Assembly (NCBI GenBank): GCA_003167555.1
Contig: PMSN01000003.1
Coordinates: forward strand, 186,001 to 250,000
Origin: Spartobacteria bacterium
GTDB lineage: Bacteria > Verrucomicrobiota > Verrucomicrobiia > Chthoniobacterales > UBA10450
Direction of reading: 5' to 3'
Length of the DNA: 64,000 nt
Notes under the pieces: generated by a model
What the model was told of the DNA's origin: nothing
Database searches by the model: none
What the model saw: the letters and a program-made list of their open reading frames with translations, nothing else
Shown here: positions 35,882-45,047 of the stretch, piece by piece
Layout: the number at the start of each line of letters is the position of its first letter
Position numbering within the stretch: the first letter of the stretch is position 1
Translations under genes and position numbers: made by a program

Positions 35882-37657
35882 ATGGTGTATTGCGAAAATC
35901 CATTAACCTATCGTCGCCGCGCCACGCGTGAGGTGATGGTTGGGCGCGTCGGCGTGGGCGGCGCGAATCCGATTCGCGTCCAGTCGATGATCACGTGCGA
36001 CACGATGGATACCGAGGCGTCCATCGCGCAAACGATGGAACTCGCCGCGGTGGGTTGCGAGATCGTGCGCATTACCGCGCCGACCGTGAAGGATTCGGCA
36101 AACCTCGAGCACATCGTGCGCGGGTTGCGCGAGCGCGGGTGCGAGGCGCCGATCGTGGCCGACATCCATTTCAAACCGGAAGCGGCGATGGAGGCGGCGA
36201 AGTGGGTGGACAAGGTCCGGATCAATCCGGGGAATTATGCCGACTCGAAGAAGTTCAAGATCGTCGAGTACACGGATGAGCAGTACGCGGCGGAGTTGGA
36301 ACGGATCCGCCAGCGCTTCACACCACTCGTTAGGCTGTGCCGGGAGCGCGGGATCGCGATGCGCATCGGCACGAACCACGGCTCGCTTTCCGACCGCATC
36401 ATGAACCGCTACGGGGACACGCCGCTCGGCATGGTGGAAAGCGCGCTCGAATTCGCCCGGATCGCGCGCGATCTCGATTATCACGCCTTCATTTTTTCGA
36501 TGAAGTCGAGCAACCCGAAAGTGATGATCAACGCGTATCGCCTGCTCGTCGCACGCTTGAACGAGGAGGGCGACGATTGGAATTACCCGATTCATCTTGG
36601 TGTAACCGAGGCGGGCGAAGGCGAAGACGCGCGGATCAAGAGCGCGATCGGGATCGGCTCGCTTCTGCACGATGGAATCGGCGACACGATTCGGGTGTCG
36701 CTCACGGAGGATAGCGTTCATGAAATTCCCGTTGCGCGGGCGCTGGTAGATATGATTGGGAAAACGCCCAACGCCCAACGTCCAATGCCCAACGTCCAAA
36801 TATCCTTTGATCCGTTTTCGTATTCCCGGCGGGCGACCGAGACCATTGAGCGGGATGGATTTCGGGTCGGCGGCGAAGAATTGATGAGGGTGGTCGTTAG
36901 GCAGGCCAGCTTCGACAAGGTGGCGCACAAGATCGACAGAATGGGGGATTACAAGCCGGAGATCGTTTATGAAAACGCGCGCATTGTGGAAATCGATCCG
37001 CGCGATGAAGGCGCATTGGCGCAATTGAATGAGAGTGGCGAGACGCAGCTCGTCACGGTGCGCGATGATATCGATCTTCCGGTCATCGTCGCGTTTCGAT
37101 TGCTCGCCTCGAAGATCGCGCCGCGGCATCCGATTCTTCTAAAGGATGAATTAGGAAGGATGAAGGATGAAAGGCGCGATTTTCTTCAGACGCTTCTCGC
37201 GGCGGCGACTAATATCGGTTCGCTGCTTTGCGATGGAATCGGCGACGCGATTCTCATCCAGGGCGAGGAAGCGCCGGGGCAGGCATTGCGCTTGAGCTAC
37301 AATATTTTGCAGGGGGCCGGTTCGCGCATTTTCAAGACCGATTACGTCGCGTGTCCATCGTGCGGCCGGACTTTGTTCAATCTCCAGACGACGACGGCGC
37401 GAATCAAAGAGAAAACTTCGCATCTCAAAGGCGTGAAGATCGCGATCATGGGTTGCATCGTAAACGGGCCGGGAGAAATGGCCGATGCGGATTTCGGATA
37501 CGTGGGTGGGGCGCCGGGCAAGGTGAATCTTTACGTCGGCAAGACCGCCGTGAAATTCAACATTCCCGAAGCGGACGCCGTCGACCGATTACAGGATCTC
37601 ATTCGCGAGCATGGCAAATGGGTGGAACCAGCGGGAGCCCCGCCAGTGTTGGTTTAG
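35882..37657 (+). CDS. ispG: 4-hydroxy-3-methylbut-2-enyl diphosphate synthase, long form
   Basis: 591 residues, the long form with an extra central domain known from plants, chlamydiae and Bacteroidetes (E. coli has ~370). Penultimate MEP step; needs a [4Fe-4S] cluster bound by CPSCGR (Cys pair, residues ~493-496) and the third Cys in IMGCIVNGPGEMADAD (~523-538). The TIM-barrel start YRRRATREVMVGRVGVGG and NPGNYADSKKF are clear. Two repeat-encoded inserts lie in the extra domain: KTPNAQRPMPNVQ (36763-36797) and KDELGRMKDERR (37141-37174). Starts four bases after the YbjQ stop. Confidence 0.96.
   Translation: MVYCENPLTYRRRATREVMVGRVGVGGANPIRVQSMITCDTMDTEASIAQTMELAAVGCEIVRITAPTVKDSANLEHIVRGLRERGCEAPIVADIHFKPEAAMEAAKWVDKVRINPGNYADSKKFKIVEYTDEQYAAELERIRQRFTPLVRLCRERGIAMRIGTNHGSLSDRIMNRYGDTPLGMVESALEFARIARDLDYHAFIFSMKSSNPKVMINAYRLLVARLNEEGDDWNYPIHLGVTEAGEGEDARIKSAIGIGSLLHDGIGDTIRVSLTEDSVHEIPVARALVDMIGKTPNAQRPMPNVQISFDPFSYSRRATETIERDGFRVGGEELMRVVVRQASFDKVAHKIDRMGDYKPEIVYENARIVEIDPRDEGALAQLNESGETQLVTVRDDIDLPVIVAFRLLASKIAPRHPILLKDELGRMKDERRDFLQTLLAAATNIGSLLCDGIGDAILIQGEEAPGQALRLSYNILQGAGSRIFKTDYVACPSCGRTLFNLQTTTARIKEKTSHLKGVKIAIMGCIVNGPGEMADADFGYVGGAPGKVNLYVGKTAVKFNIPEADAVDRLQDLIREHGKWVEPAGAPPVLV
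36763..36797 (+). repeat. Heptamer tandem repeat (AACGCCC/AACGTCC) inside ispG
   Basis: Five 7-bp units: two AACGCCC, AACGTCC, AATGCCC, AACGTCC. The array is read in frame as KTPNAQRPMPNVQ between a family-conserved segment (VARALVDMIG) and ISFDPFSYSRR. Confidence 0.85.
37141..37174 (+). repeat. GGATGAA-type simple repeat inside ispG
   Basis: AAGGATGAATTAGGAAGGAT followed by GAAGGATGAAAGG, an AT-rich, purine-only-like run of GGATGAA units, in frame as KDELGRMKDERR. It is unlike the surrounding GC-rich codons and belongs to a different repeat type from the heptamers. Confidence 0.55.
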
Positions 37658-37764
37658 AATTCCCGGATAAAACTCTGCGGCTGAAGGCCTCGGGTCTTGC
37701 CTGATTCGCTGGCTCGAATAATATCAGGCAGGATCAGTCTAAAAAAAGGACAACGAAAACCACT

Positions 37765-37992
37765 ATGAAACATAAACTTGCAGTTCTGTTGGCCGCGCTA
37801 CTTTGCGCGGGAGCCTTCGCTCCGATGACTTCTCAGGCCATCTCGCTTAATATCGAGATTGGGGATCGGCCATATTACAATCACGGCCCTTGGTATTACG
37901 ATGGCGGATACCGTTCGTATTGGGTCCCGGGCCACTGGGCGTGGCGCTACCACCATCGCATTTGGATCCACGGCCACTACGTTCGCCGGTGA
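37765..37992 (+). CDS. Small exported His/Tyr/Trp-rich protein
   Basis: 75 residues. Signal peptide (KLAVLLAALLCAGAFAPMTS, cleavage near SQA), then a short mature part with DRPYYNHGPWYYDGGYRSYW and VPGHWAWRYHHRIWIHGHY, the YxWxPGHW repeat seen in small periplasmic proteins of unknown role. The many His could bind metal. Upstream, AAGGA at 37744 is 14 bases from the ATG, too far to be sure of. A 7-bp inverted repeat (GCCTGAT 37699, ATCAGGC 37723) lies in the gap after ispG. Confidence 0.75.
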   Translation: MKHKLAVLLAALLCAGAFAPMTSQAISLNIEIGDRPYYNHGPWYYDGGYRSYWVPGHWAWRYHHRIWIHGHYVRR

Positions 37993-38047
37993 GTTGATTC
38001 AAAAAGACTCGAACAGAAGCGCGCGGCGACCCCTGCGCGTTTTCTGT

Positions 38048-38896
38048 TCAGGCTCGGGCGGGCGCGAAGAAATTCTTCAGCGCCATCCCGCGGCCCGCGC
38101 GCAGTTCCTCCAGAAGGAGCGAACAATCGCGGTCGCGCGGCGGACGTTCGGCGGAGAGATACGTCGTCTGTCCGAAATGATTGACCGTCTTTGATGAGAC
38201 GATGAATTCCTGCCCGTGCGTGGCCATGACCTGTGTCAGGAGGCTGAACGTATCGTGGTAAATCACTTCGCCGACGCCGAAGCGGATGGCCTGACTAAGA
38301 CCGATCGTATCCACCAGCCGGCGGAACAAAGGCGTGTTCGCGATGATGCTGCAGACCGGGCTGAGGCGCGGGGCGTAACGATTCGCATAATGCCGGCCTT
38401 CGAACTCGATCGGCCAGGCCCCGTCCTTGTCTTCCCAATAGTTCGTGCCCGGGATGCCGTCGCGTCCTTCGTAAACGCGGCCGAGATAGTAACCGAAGAT
38501 CCGCGCCTGCACCCCGAACGTGTTGGCGGGCGCCGCCTCCAGTTCGCGGAGCATTGTCGCGATTGTGTCCGGCTCGATGAACCACATATCGGCATCGAGA
38601 AAGAGGTAGTGGGTGCAATCCGTGTCCGAGCGAACGAAATTGCTCAGTGCGACGCCATGCTGCTCGGCCGCGAGGTAATGGGCGAAGCCCGTCGGACGAA
38701 TCGTGATGCCGCGCTCGCCGAGATAGCTGGCGAGCCGCGCGCGCTGCGGATCGCCTGAAGAATTATCCAGCACGGTCATGTTGAACTCGAGATCGGATAA
38801 ATTGTTCGTGAGGAAAAGCGTCCGCAGCATCAGCTCGACAAAGTCCGCGCTGTCATGCGTGACGGTGACACCGTGAAGGCGCGCTCGCTCGCTCAT
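38048..38896 (-). CDS. Family 2-like glycosyltransferase
   Basis: 282 residues. GT-A fold pattern: VTVTHDSADFVELMLRTL at the N-terminus, MTVLDNSSGD, and HYLFLDADMWF (residues ~92-102) as the DxD-type metal and nucleotide-sugar site. No membrane segment. Its ATG overlaps the stop of the upstream glycosyltransferase as ATGA, so the two are coupled and probably work on the same glycan. Acceptor and sugar unknown. Confidence 0.8.
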   Translation of the reverse strand: MSERARLHGVTVTHDSADFVELMLRTLFLTNNLSDLEFNMTVLDNSSGDPQRARLASYLGERGITIRPTGFAHYLAAEQHGVALSNFVRSDTDCTHYLFLDADMWFIEPDTIATMLRELEAAPANTFGVQARIFGYYLGRVYEGRDGIPGTNYWEDKDGAWPIEFEGRHYANRYAPRLSPVCSIIANTPLFRRLVDTIGLSQAIRFGVGEVIYHDTFSLLTQVMATHGQEFIVSSKTVNHFGQTTYLSAERPPRDRDCSLLLEELRAGRGMALKNFFAPARA

Positions 38897-39972
38897 GGCC
38901 GCTTAACCTCGACCTTGAATTCCTGAAGGAGATTCGGATTCTCCGCGTCGAGCCAGCGGACCTGTTCCTGCACCATGGTCACCTGCAAAAGGTATGTCCC
39001 CGGGTTCTCAGGCGCGATGACGAACATTTTCCATTCGCCGGTTTTTTGTGGGGCAAGCTCCGGTAAAATGGCAGTGCGTTCTCCGTCGAAAACAATCATC
39101 TCGCGGCTGGGATATTCGAGCCAATGATAAGCGAGATTCACCGGAAACGGAGCGCCGGAGCAGAGCGTCTGGTTAGTCCCGTTGGTCACTGCCACGTCGA
39201 GCCAGAAGAGCTGGCGTCTTCCCAGTGCGAACGGTACGCCCATGATTTGAAGCGATATTTTTTTTGCGTCATCAAGATCCAGCCGATCCATTTGCAGCAG
39301 CTCCCGTCCCGGCTCGAACGCACTGGCGGACGGCAGCGGGGTTTCCGGCACCGCGTAATCTTCAAATAGATAGTAATAGCCAAGACTGTTTCCCGGCCGC
39401 TCTCGCTCGTAGCTTCGCGCTTTTTCTTCACGCGATTCGCGCGACGCCAGGCGGAGATCGTGATGATGAATCGCGAGGGTGCGGAGATACGCTGCCTCAC
39501 CCTTCATCCGCATCGTTTCGTGCAGCTTTGTCGGAAACGTGATTTCCTCCGGGCGTTTTCGAAAGAGCCGAATCTGCCGGTCCGGCCACCACGGTTCGCG
39601 ATCAAGATAGTTCCCCGACGGCGTGACCCACCGGCGCGGCGACCAATAGTGACTGAACTCGTCGGTTTCCAGAATCTGCCGCCAACGAGGATCGTGCCAT
39701 TCGCGGCTCAGTTCCTCGTCGTAATCGACCTTCAGCACCCAGTCGCCGGAGCACGCCGCGATGATTTCGGCAAAATCGAAATTGTAAAACACGGGGCCGC
39801 GCGTTTTGAAGATTCGAGCGTCGAGCTTCTCGAGGCCTTCGCGCACGGCGGGATCGACCCGATCTTCGTCGACGAAAGCGACGAGTTCATCCACGATCTG
39901 GCGCAGGTCCGAAAACCAGCCGGCCGCCTCTTCGCTGAGTTGGTGAGTAATGAGTAGGCCGGAAACCCGCAT
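38893..39972 (-). CDS. Glycosyltransferase-like protein with C-terminal beta-domain
   Basis: About 359 residues from ATG 39972 (MRVSGLLITHQL). The frame stays open to 40056, but the extra 28 codons run partly through the heptamer repeat at 40027-40061 and look non-native. Residues 1-200 resemble a GT-A glycosyltransferase: WVLKVDYDEELSREW holds the acidic metal site, followed by DRQIRLFRKRPEEITFP. Residues ~250-359 are a beta-rich domain (LFWLDVAVTNGTNQTLCSG, NLAYHWLEYPS, GTYLLQVTMVQE) reminiscent of the Wzt C-terminal O-antigen-binding sandwich. Coupled by a 4-bp overlap to the next glycosyltransferase. Confidence 0.65.
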   Translation of the reverse strand: MRVSGLLITHQLSEEAAGWFSDLRQIVDELVAFVDEDRVDPAVREGLEKLDARIFKTRGPVFYNFDFAEIIAACSGDWVLKVDYDEELSREWHDPRWRQILETDEFSHYWSPRRWVTPSGNYLDREPWWPDRQIRLFRKRPEEITFPTKLHETMRMKGEAAYLRTLAIHHHDLRLASRESREEKARSYERERPGNSLGYYYLFEDYAVPETPLPSASAFEPGRELLQMDRLDLDDAKKISLQIMGVPFALGRRQLFWLDVAVTNGTNQTLCSGAPFPVNLAYHWLEYPSREMIVFDGERTAILPELAPQKTGEWKMFVIAPENPGTYLLQVTMVQEQVRWLDAENPNLLQEFKVEVKRP

Positions 39973-40026
39973 CGTGTTCGTGTAGCCTGTCCGTGAATTC
40001 AAGGCAACTACTCCTGAACTCCTGCA

Positions 40027-40061
40027 ATTCGGCGTTGGACGTTGACCGTTCGACATTGAAG
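40027..40061 (-). repeat. Heptamer tandem repeat upstream of the glycosyltransferase pair
   Basis: Five degenerate units on the plus strand: ATTCGGC, GTTGGAC, GTTGACC, GTTCGAC, ATTGAAG, the reverse complement of the heptamer in dxr and ispG. It lies in the gap between two divergent genes (38893-39972 and 40093-40914). Confidence 0.65.
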
Positions 40062-40092
40062 CTTGTTCCTGCCTTGGAAATAAACGTCATCG

Positions 40093-40914
40093 ATGTCTGA
40101 ACCAGAGTATCAACCTTTGTCCCCGGAAATGCCCAATTGGGGGGAGGTCGGGGTGTTGTCGTGGGACAGCGAAGTTTTCGGATTTCCAGTGGCGACGTAT
40201 CGGGCCAACGATGCTTCCGCAATCAGCCGCAACCTCCCGGACGTGAGAGAGGCTTTGAAGACCTGGGCGGTTGAAAATGACGTTGAGTTGATCGGTTGTT
40301 CGCTGTCAGCGACCGAGCCGATGTGGCGTCTTTCTTTGCCGCGGCTCGGCTTTCTCTTCGTCGATTCGACACTCACCTACACGCAGCCGAAATTGCACCG
40401 CGCCAAGTTTCCGCGCAGCTATGCGGTTCGCCTTGCCACGATGGAGGATCGGCAGTCTGTGGAACGGATCGCGGAGCAAGCGTTCAATGTTGGTCGCTAT
40501 CATGCCGATCCTTTTTTTCCAACAGCGCTGGCGAACCTGCGGTTTCGGCGCTGGCTCGAAAAAGCTTTTGCGTCGCTCGGCCCATCGAGCCGGATTTACG
40601 TCACAGGAGAGTCCGGCGCGGTCACGGCCTTCACTCATTCCAACGTGGAGGGCGACCGCGCTTATATTACGATCGGCGGCGCAGACGTTGCCTTCCAAGG
40701 GCGAGGGGCAGGCGCAGCGGTCTTTCTTGGCACTCTTGAGGCATTACGCGATTCAGGCGTTCGCCGCGCGCAGAGCAAACTCTCCGCCAGCAATACCGCG
40801 ATGATGAATCTCACCGCCTACGCTGGCTGTCGCTTTTCCAATCCCGAGCTCGTCTACCATTGGCATGCGCCCGATGCGCGACATCTGCTCGAGGCCAAAT
40901 CAATCACGCGCTGA
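40093..40914 (+). CDS. GNAT-family N-acetyltransferase (WecD-like)
   Basis: 273 residues with two parts: an N-terminal half (LSWDSEVFGFPVATYRAND, RLGFLFVDSTLTY) like that of dTDP-fucosamine acetyltransferase WecD, and a C-terminal GNAT domain with YVTGESGAVTAF, YITIGGADVAFQGRGAGAAV (acetyl-CoA pyrophosphate loop, Q/R-x-x-G-x-G/A) and SASNTAMMNLTAYAGCRF. Such enzymes acetylate amino sugars used in surface glycans. That fits the divergent glycosyltransferase pair 120 bp away, though a substrate cannot be assigned. Confidence 0.82.
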   Translation: MSEPEYQPLSPEMPNWGEVGVLSWDSEVFGFPVATYRANDASAISRNLPDVREALKTWAVENDVELIGCSLSATEPMWRLSLPRLGFLFVDSTLTYTQPKLHRAKFPRSYAVRLATMEDRQSVERIAEQAFNVGRYHADPFFPTALANLRFRRWLEKAFASLGPSSRIYVTGESGAVTAFTHSNVEGDRAYITIGGADVAFQGRGAGAAVFLGTLEALRDSGVRRAQSKLSASNTAMMNLTAYAGCRFSNPELVYHWHAPDARHLLEAKSITR

Positions 40915-41079
40915 AATCGTTTCGCGGCCGTTTGGGATGCGGGCCACGCCGAGCCTACGAAACTATTTTTCATTAATCGTAAAAAAGATTCTTGACGTGT
41001 TTTCGCGACTCTGGAATTCTCGTACTTCCTGCGGGCCCAAAATATGTCCGCGGGAGCCAGTCAAACCAAAAAATACTAA

Positions 41080-44000
41080 ATGAAACCATCCCACACACAC
41101 CTGCCAATTTCGCGACGTTCCCTAACGCGAATCACCTTTACCCTATCGTCCTGCGTTGCTGCCGCAGCAATCACGTTGGCGTCACCCTTATTTGCGGCGC
41201 AAAAAGACAACGCTCTTCGGGACCAAGCCGTTTTTAATGCGGGTGGCAAAGGCGATGGCATCAGCGACACGAGAGTACAGGTCATGATCGAGATGAACGC
41301 TGCGCCCGCCGCTGTGAGATTCGCTGCCGAATTGAAGGTCGCGCAGGCAGAGGCCGCAGCCAAGCAAGCTAGCGTCGCGAGCTCGAAAGGAAAGGCGCCG
41401 CTCGCCTCCGCAGCCAATGCGGGCAAATTGCCGCGCGTCGAGATCAGTGCGGCCGCCACAGTGCGTGTTCAGAGCGAGATCGCGCAGATGGATGGGGCCC
41501 AGCAGGCGCTGCTCCCGTCGCTGCAAAATCTCGGCGCGCATGTTCTCTACCGCCAGCAGCGCGCGTATAACGGCATCGCTGTGTACGTGGACGCGGACAA
41601 GATCTCGCAGCTCGCCGCTCTCCCCGGCGTCAAGGCGATTCACCCAATGGCTATTCTGCAGGCGAACGCGTTTTCGAGTGTCGACTTTCTCTCGACGCGG
41701 ACGTTCTGGAATAAGGCCTATTCGGCTGGCGTGGGTATCCACGGCGAGAACATCAAAGTCGCAGTGATCGATACCGGCCTGGATTATATTCATACAAACT
41801 TCGGCGGCCCGGGCACCGACGCTGCCTACGCGAGCGTTTCTGATAAATCGCCCGTCCCGAATCCTTACTTCCCGACAGCAAAAATCCCGGGCGGCTTCGA
41901 TTTTGCCGGAGACCTCTACACCGGCGGCAATACGCCCGCTCCAGACCCGAACCCGCTCGATGGCAACGGCCACGGCACGGGATGCGCGAGTCTGGTCGGC
42001 GGCTTCGGGACCAACTTTGGCGGCTCGACTTATATGGGCAATTACGACAGCACGACGCCTATTTCCACGCTGAAAATCAGCCCCGGCATGGCGCCGCAGT
42101 GCAAGCTCTATCCGGTCAAGATTTCCGGGCCTGCTGGTTCCTCGGGCATTCTCTCGCAGGGGTATGAGTGGACCTTGGACCCCAACGGCGACGGTGATTT
42201 TTCCGACAGAATGGATGTTATCAGCTGCTCATTCGGAGGTGCGGCGGGGCCCCCGGACGATGCTACATCTGTTTCTGCGACAAATTGCGCCGCGGCAGGC
42301 ATTCTCGTAGCGCAATCGGCCGGTAACAACGGCGACAGCTACTACATGGTCGCCGAACCCTCGGTCGCGAGCCGCACACTCAGTGTCGCGGCCAGCTTTA
42401 ATGATCAGTCGGGATTCATTTCGACAGCTGCCGTTGTCGGCAATTCGCCGGGGAGTATCGCTGGCCAGACAGGCTTTGCGATCTACGCGAGCACCGGCCC
42501 GCACTCGGTCGTGTCGGGCAATGTCATTCGCGCGGTGCCTGGCGACGCCACCACGGCTTTGACCAATGCTGCTCAGGTCAATGGGAATATCGTGCTGATC
42601 GATCGCGGTACCAACACGTTTTCTGACAAGGCTACCAAAGCCATCGCTGCAGGCGCCATCGGCATCATCGTGGCCAATAACGCACGGACTGACGTGCCGA
42701 ATAACGATCCGATCACTCAGGGGACAGGCAGTGAAGTGACTGTTCCGGATGTGATGATCTCAAAGGAAGACGGCGACTACATCAAAGGCGCCGCCGGCTT
42801 TAATTCGACGACTGGTGTCCCGACGAACGCGACTCCGGTCACGATCCGGCCGGACAATACCATCGTGGCGCGCTCAAACGGCCCTTCGGATACGCTGGCC
42901 TCCTACAGTGTGCGTGGACCGCGCAACAACGATAGCTGGCTCAAGCCCGATATCACTGCACCAGCGGAGGTCGTAGGCGTAGCCTTGAATGGCGTTGGCC
43001 AACCTTCCGGGGGATTGAGAAACCAGGTGGCGCTCTTTAATGGCACCTCTTCAGCCGCCCCGCAGGTGGCCGGGTGTCTTGCGCTAATGAAGCAGCTTCA
43101 TCCGGATTGGACCGTGGAAGAGGTGCACGCGCTGGCCATGAATACTGCGCTGCATAACCTCGAAACCACCACGGCACGGACCGTCACATATGGAGTCGGG
43201 CGTGTCGGAGCTGGGCGAATCGATAATAACTTCGCCAGTGCGGCCAACGGCGTCGCGTTTAACGGCACCGATCTGGGCATGGTGAGTCTCTCATTCGGAG
43301 TCGTGGATGTGCCAGTCGATGGAGCTGTGCATCTGGTGAAGAACATGATTGTGCGCAACAAGGGCACCGCGCCGCTCACCTACAGTCTCTCCTACCAGGA
43401 TAACGGCCCGGCGTCGGATGCGTCTGTCTACTACGGCACGACCCACGCGCTGAACTTCACAGTCGCTCCAGGAGCGAGCGAAGTGGTTCCAATCCAATTC
43501 AACGCGACCGGCAACACCGTGGCGCATACCCGCGACCCAAGCGCCTCCAACGGCCAAGCGACCGATTTCGGAACGTTCGGCCGCCAATGGCTGACGGAGA
43601 AGTGCGGGTACGCCGTTCTGTCGCCTCAGGGCTCATCCTCGGAGCCTACGTTGCGGGTGCCGCTCCACGCTGTGCCGAGAGCGGTCGCAGCCATGCATGC
43701 GGCAGTAACACAAGTAACGCCGGCAGCGGACAGTGGCCAGTTTACGATTCCGCTCTCAGGTGTCGGCATCAACATCGCCGGCATTCCCACAAACACGGTC
43801 TCAAACGGCAAGGTCAACTCGTTCGTGAAAACGTTTGAATTGAGCTACGCGAGCCCTCTGGCGAACAGCCCCAGTGCGCCGACTGGCAACCGCTTCAAGG
43901 TCAAGTACGTCGGTGTTACCAGCGACTACGTCCTCTACGGCGGCCCAAGTAGCGACCATACTCCAACGACAATCTCGTTTGCCATCGACGCGTTCGGCGA

Positions 44001-44874
44001 TGAGACGACGTCGGATTACGCCCGGGGCACTCAGCGATATATCCTCCTCGACACCGACAAGAACGGTACCGATGATTACCGGATATACGCATCAGAGCTC
44101 TTTGCAAGCTTGCCGCCTGCCGGACAGTCGTCAAATAACGTCTACTTCTCCTACTCGACGAACAATGTGAGCGGCGCGGGCTTCGGAGAGTATCCGATCA
44201 ATGGGTTGGCCTCAAATCAAGCGGATACCAACTTCTTCAATAACAGTTTGCGTGTCCTGAGCTTCGACGCTCGCGATGTGGGTTACACTGGTGGAGCCTC
44301 CAGCTTCAATTACCACGTCGTGACCTTCGACGATAACGGTGCCTTGGTGGATGACACCGGCACGTTGACTTACGACCTGGCACGTCCGGGTATCGATACC
44401 CACACTGGTTCGCAATTCGAACCGTCCGGCAACTTCTTTAACGATCTGCCGGGCATCAACGTCCCAGTCAACTACAACGGTGCTAACTTCCAGGCCAACC
44501 AGTCGAAAGGCATCTTGTTTGCTCATTTCCATAATGGGCCCGGCAATCGGAGCGACGTCGTGGTGTTGGCGAAACCAACGATCAGCGGCTTCTCGCCGAC
44601 GCACGCCAAGGTTGGCGCGAACGTGCTTATCAATGGAACGAACTTTGGGCCTGCGACGAAGGTGTTCTTCTTCAATAACAAGCAAGCGTCACCTGTGACC
44701 CTGATCTCGGCCAACACCGTCGAGGTGAAAGTGCCGGCGGGCGCAGTCACTGGCCCGATCACGGTCTCGAACGCGGGCGGCTCTTCCACGAGCAGCGCTT
44801 CGTTCACCGTGGATCCAGGCGCCTCCTCGTCCAACACGGTTGTGCCTCGGCCCACCAGCCTCCTGCGCAACTAA
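41080..44874 (+). CDS. Secreted S8-family (subtilisin-like) protease with PA and IPT/TIG domains
   Basis: 1264 residues. Signal region ISRRSLTRITFTLSSCVAAA at the start. The catalytic triad is complete: IKVAVIDTGLDY (Asp, ~230), DGNGHGTGCASL (His, ~297) and GTSSAAPQVAGCLALM (Ser, ~655). A PA domain (NIVLIDRGTNTFSDKATKA, AGAIGIIVANN) is inserted between His and Ser, as in streptococcal C5a peptidase and plant subtilases. Residues ~1165-1250 are an IPT/TIG immunoglobulin-like domain (PTISGFSPTHAKVGANVLI). Predicted extracellular protein degradation. The ATG has no Shine-Dalgarno; TTGACG at 40992 may be a -35 box, but no good -10 follows. A strong terminator ends the gene. Confidence 0.9.
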   Translation: MKPSHTHLPISRRSLTRITFTLSSCVAAAAITLASPLFAAQKDNALRDQAVFNAGGKGDGISDTRVQVMIEMNAAPAAVRFAAELKVAQAEAAAKQASVASSKGKAPLASAANAGKLPRVEISAAATVRVQSEIAQMDGAQQALLPSLQNLGAHVLYRQQRAYNGIAVYVDADKISQLAALPGVKAIHPMAILQANAFSSVDFLSTRTFWNKAYSAGVGIHGENIKVAVIDTGLDYIHTNFGGPGTDAAYASVSDKSPVPNPYFPTAKIPGGFDFAGDLYTGGNTPAPDPNPLDGNGHGTGCASLVGGFGTNFGGSTYMGNYDSTTPISTLKISPGMAPQCKLYPVKISGPAGSSGILSQGYEWTLDPNGDGDFSDRMDVISCSFGGAAGPPDDATSVSATNCAAAGILVAQSAGNNGDSYYMVAEPSVASRTLSVAASFNDQSGFISTAAVVGNSPGSIAGQTGFAIYASTGPHSVVSGNVIRAVPGDATTALTNAAQVNGNIVLIDRGTNTFSDKATKAIAAGAIGIIVANNARTDVPNNDPITQGTGSEVTVPDVMISKEDGDYIKGAAGFNSTTGVPTNATPVTIRPDNTIVARSNGPSDTLASYSVRGPRNNDSWLKPDITAPAEVVGVALNGVGQPSGGLRNQVALFNGTSSAAPQVAGCLALMKQLHPDWTVEEVHALAMNTALHNLETTTARTVTYGVGRVGAGRIDNNFASAANGVAFNGTDLGMVSLSFGVVDVPVDGAVHLVKNMIVRNKGTAPLTYSLSYQDNGPASDASVYYGTTHALNFTVAPGASEVVPIQFNATGNTVAHTRDPSASNGQATDFGTFGRQWLTEKCGYAVLSPQGSSSEPTLRVPLHAVPRAVAAMHAAVTQVTPAADSGQFTIPLSGVGINIAGIPTNTVSNGKVNSFVKTFELSYASPLANSPSAPTGNRFKVKYVGVTSDYVLYGGPSSDHTPTTISFAIDAFGDETTSDYARGTQRYILLDTDKNGTDDYRIYASELFASLPPAGQSSNNVYFSYSTNNVSGAGFGEYPINGLASNQADTNFFNNSLRVLSFDARDVGYTGGASSFNYHVVTFDDNGALVDDTGTLTYDLARPGIDTHTGSQFEPSGNFFNDLPGINVPVNYNGANFQANQSKGILFAHFHNGPGNRSDVVVLAKPTISGFSPTHAKVGANVLINGTNFGPATKVFFFNNKQASPVTLISANTVEVKVPAGAVTGPITVSNAGGSSTSSASFTVDPGASSSNTVVPRPTSLLRN

Positions 44875-44902
44875 TAATAAAGAGTTAAGTCAGCAATCAT
44901 TC

Positions 44903-44947
44903 GCCCCCGATTGGCACTTCGGTGCTGATCGGGGGCGCTTTGCTTTT
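44903..44947 (+). terminator. Rho-independent terminator after the subtilase gene
   Basis: A 15-bp near-perfect stem, GCCCCCGATTGGCAC (44903-44917) and GTGCTGATCGGGGGC (44922-44936), closes on the stable TTCG tetraloop and is followed by a T-rich run (GCTTTGCTTTT). This is one of the two classical intrinsic terminators I can see in the window. Confidence 0.88.
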
Positions 44948-45047
44948 ACAGCCGCTTCGCGATAAGTGCGGCGCTCACATCTCTCGCGGTTGACGCATCA
45001 TCTGGTCGCGACCATATTCGCCCTCCTCAATCTCGAGGACTCGTCCC

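Noticed and set aside
40992-41020. Promoter before the subtilase gene
   Set aside because: TTGACG is present, but at 15-19 bp spacing no hexamer matches more than three bases of the -10 consensus.
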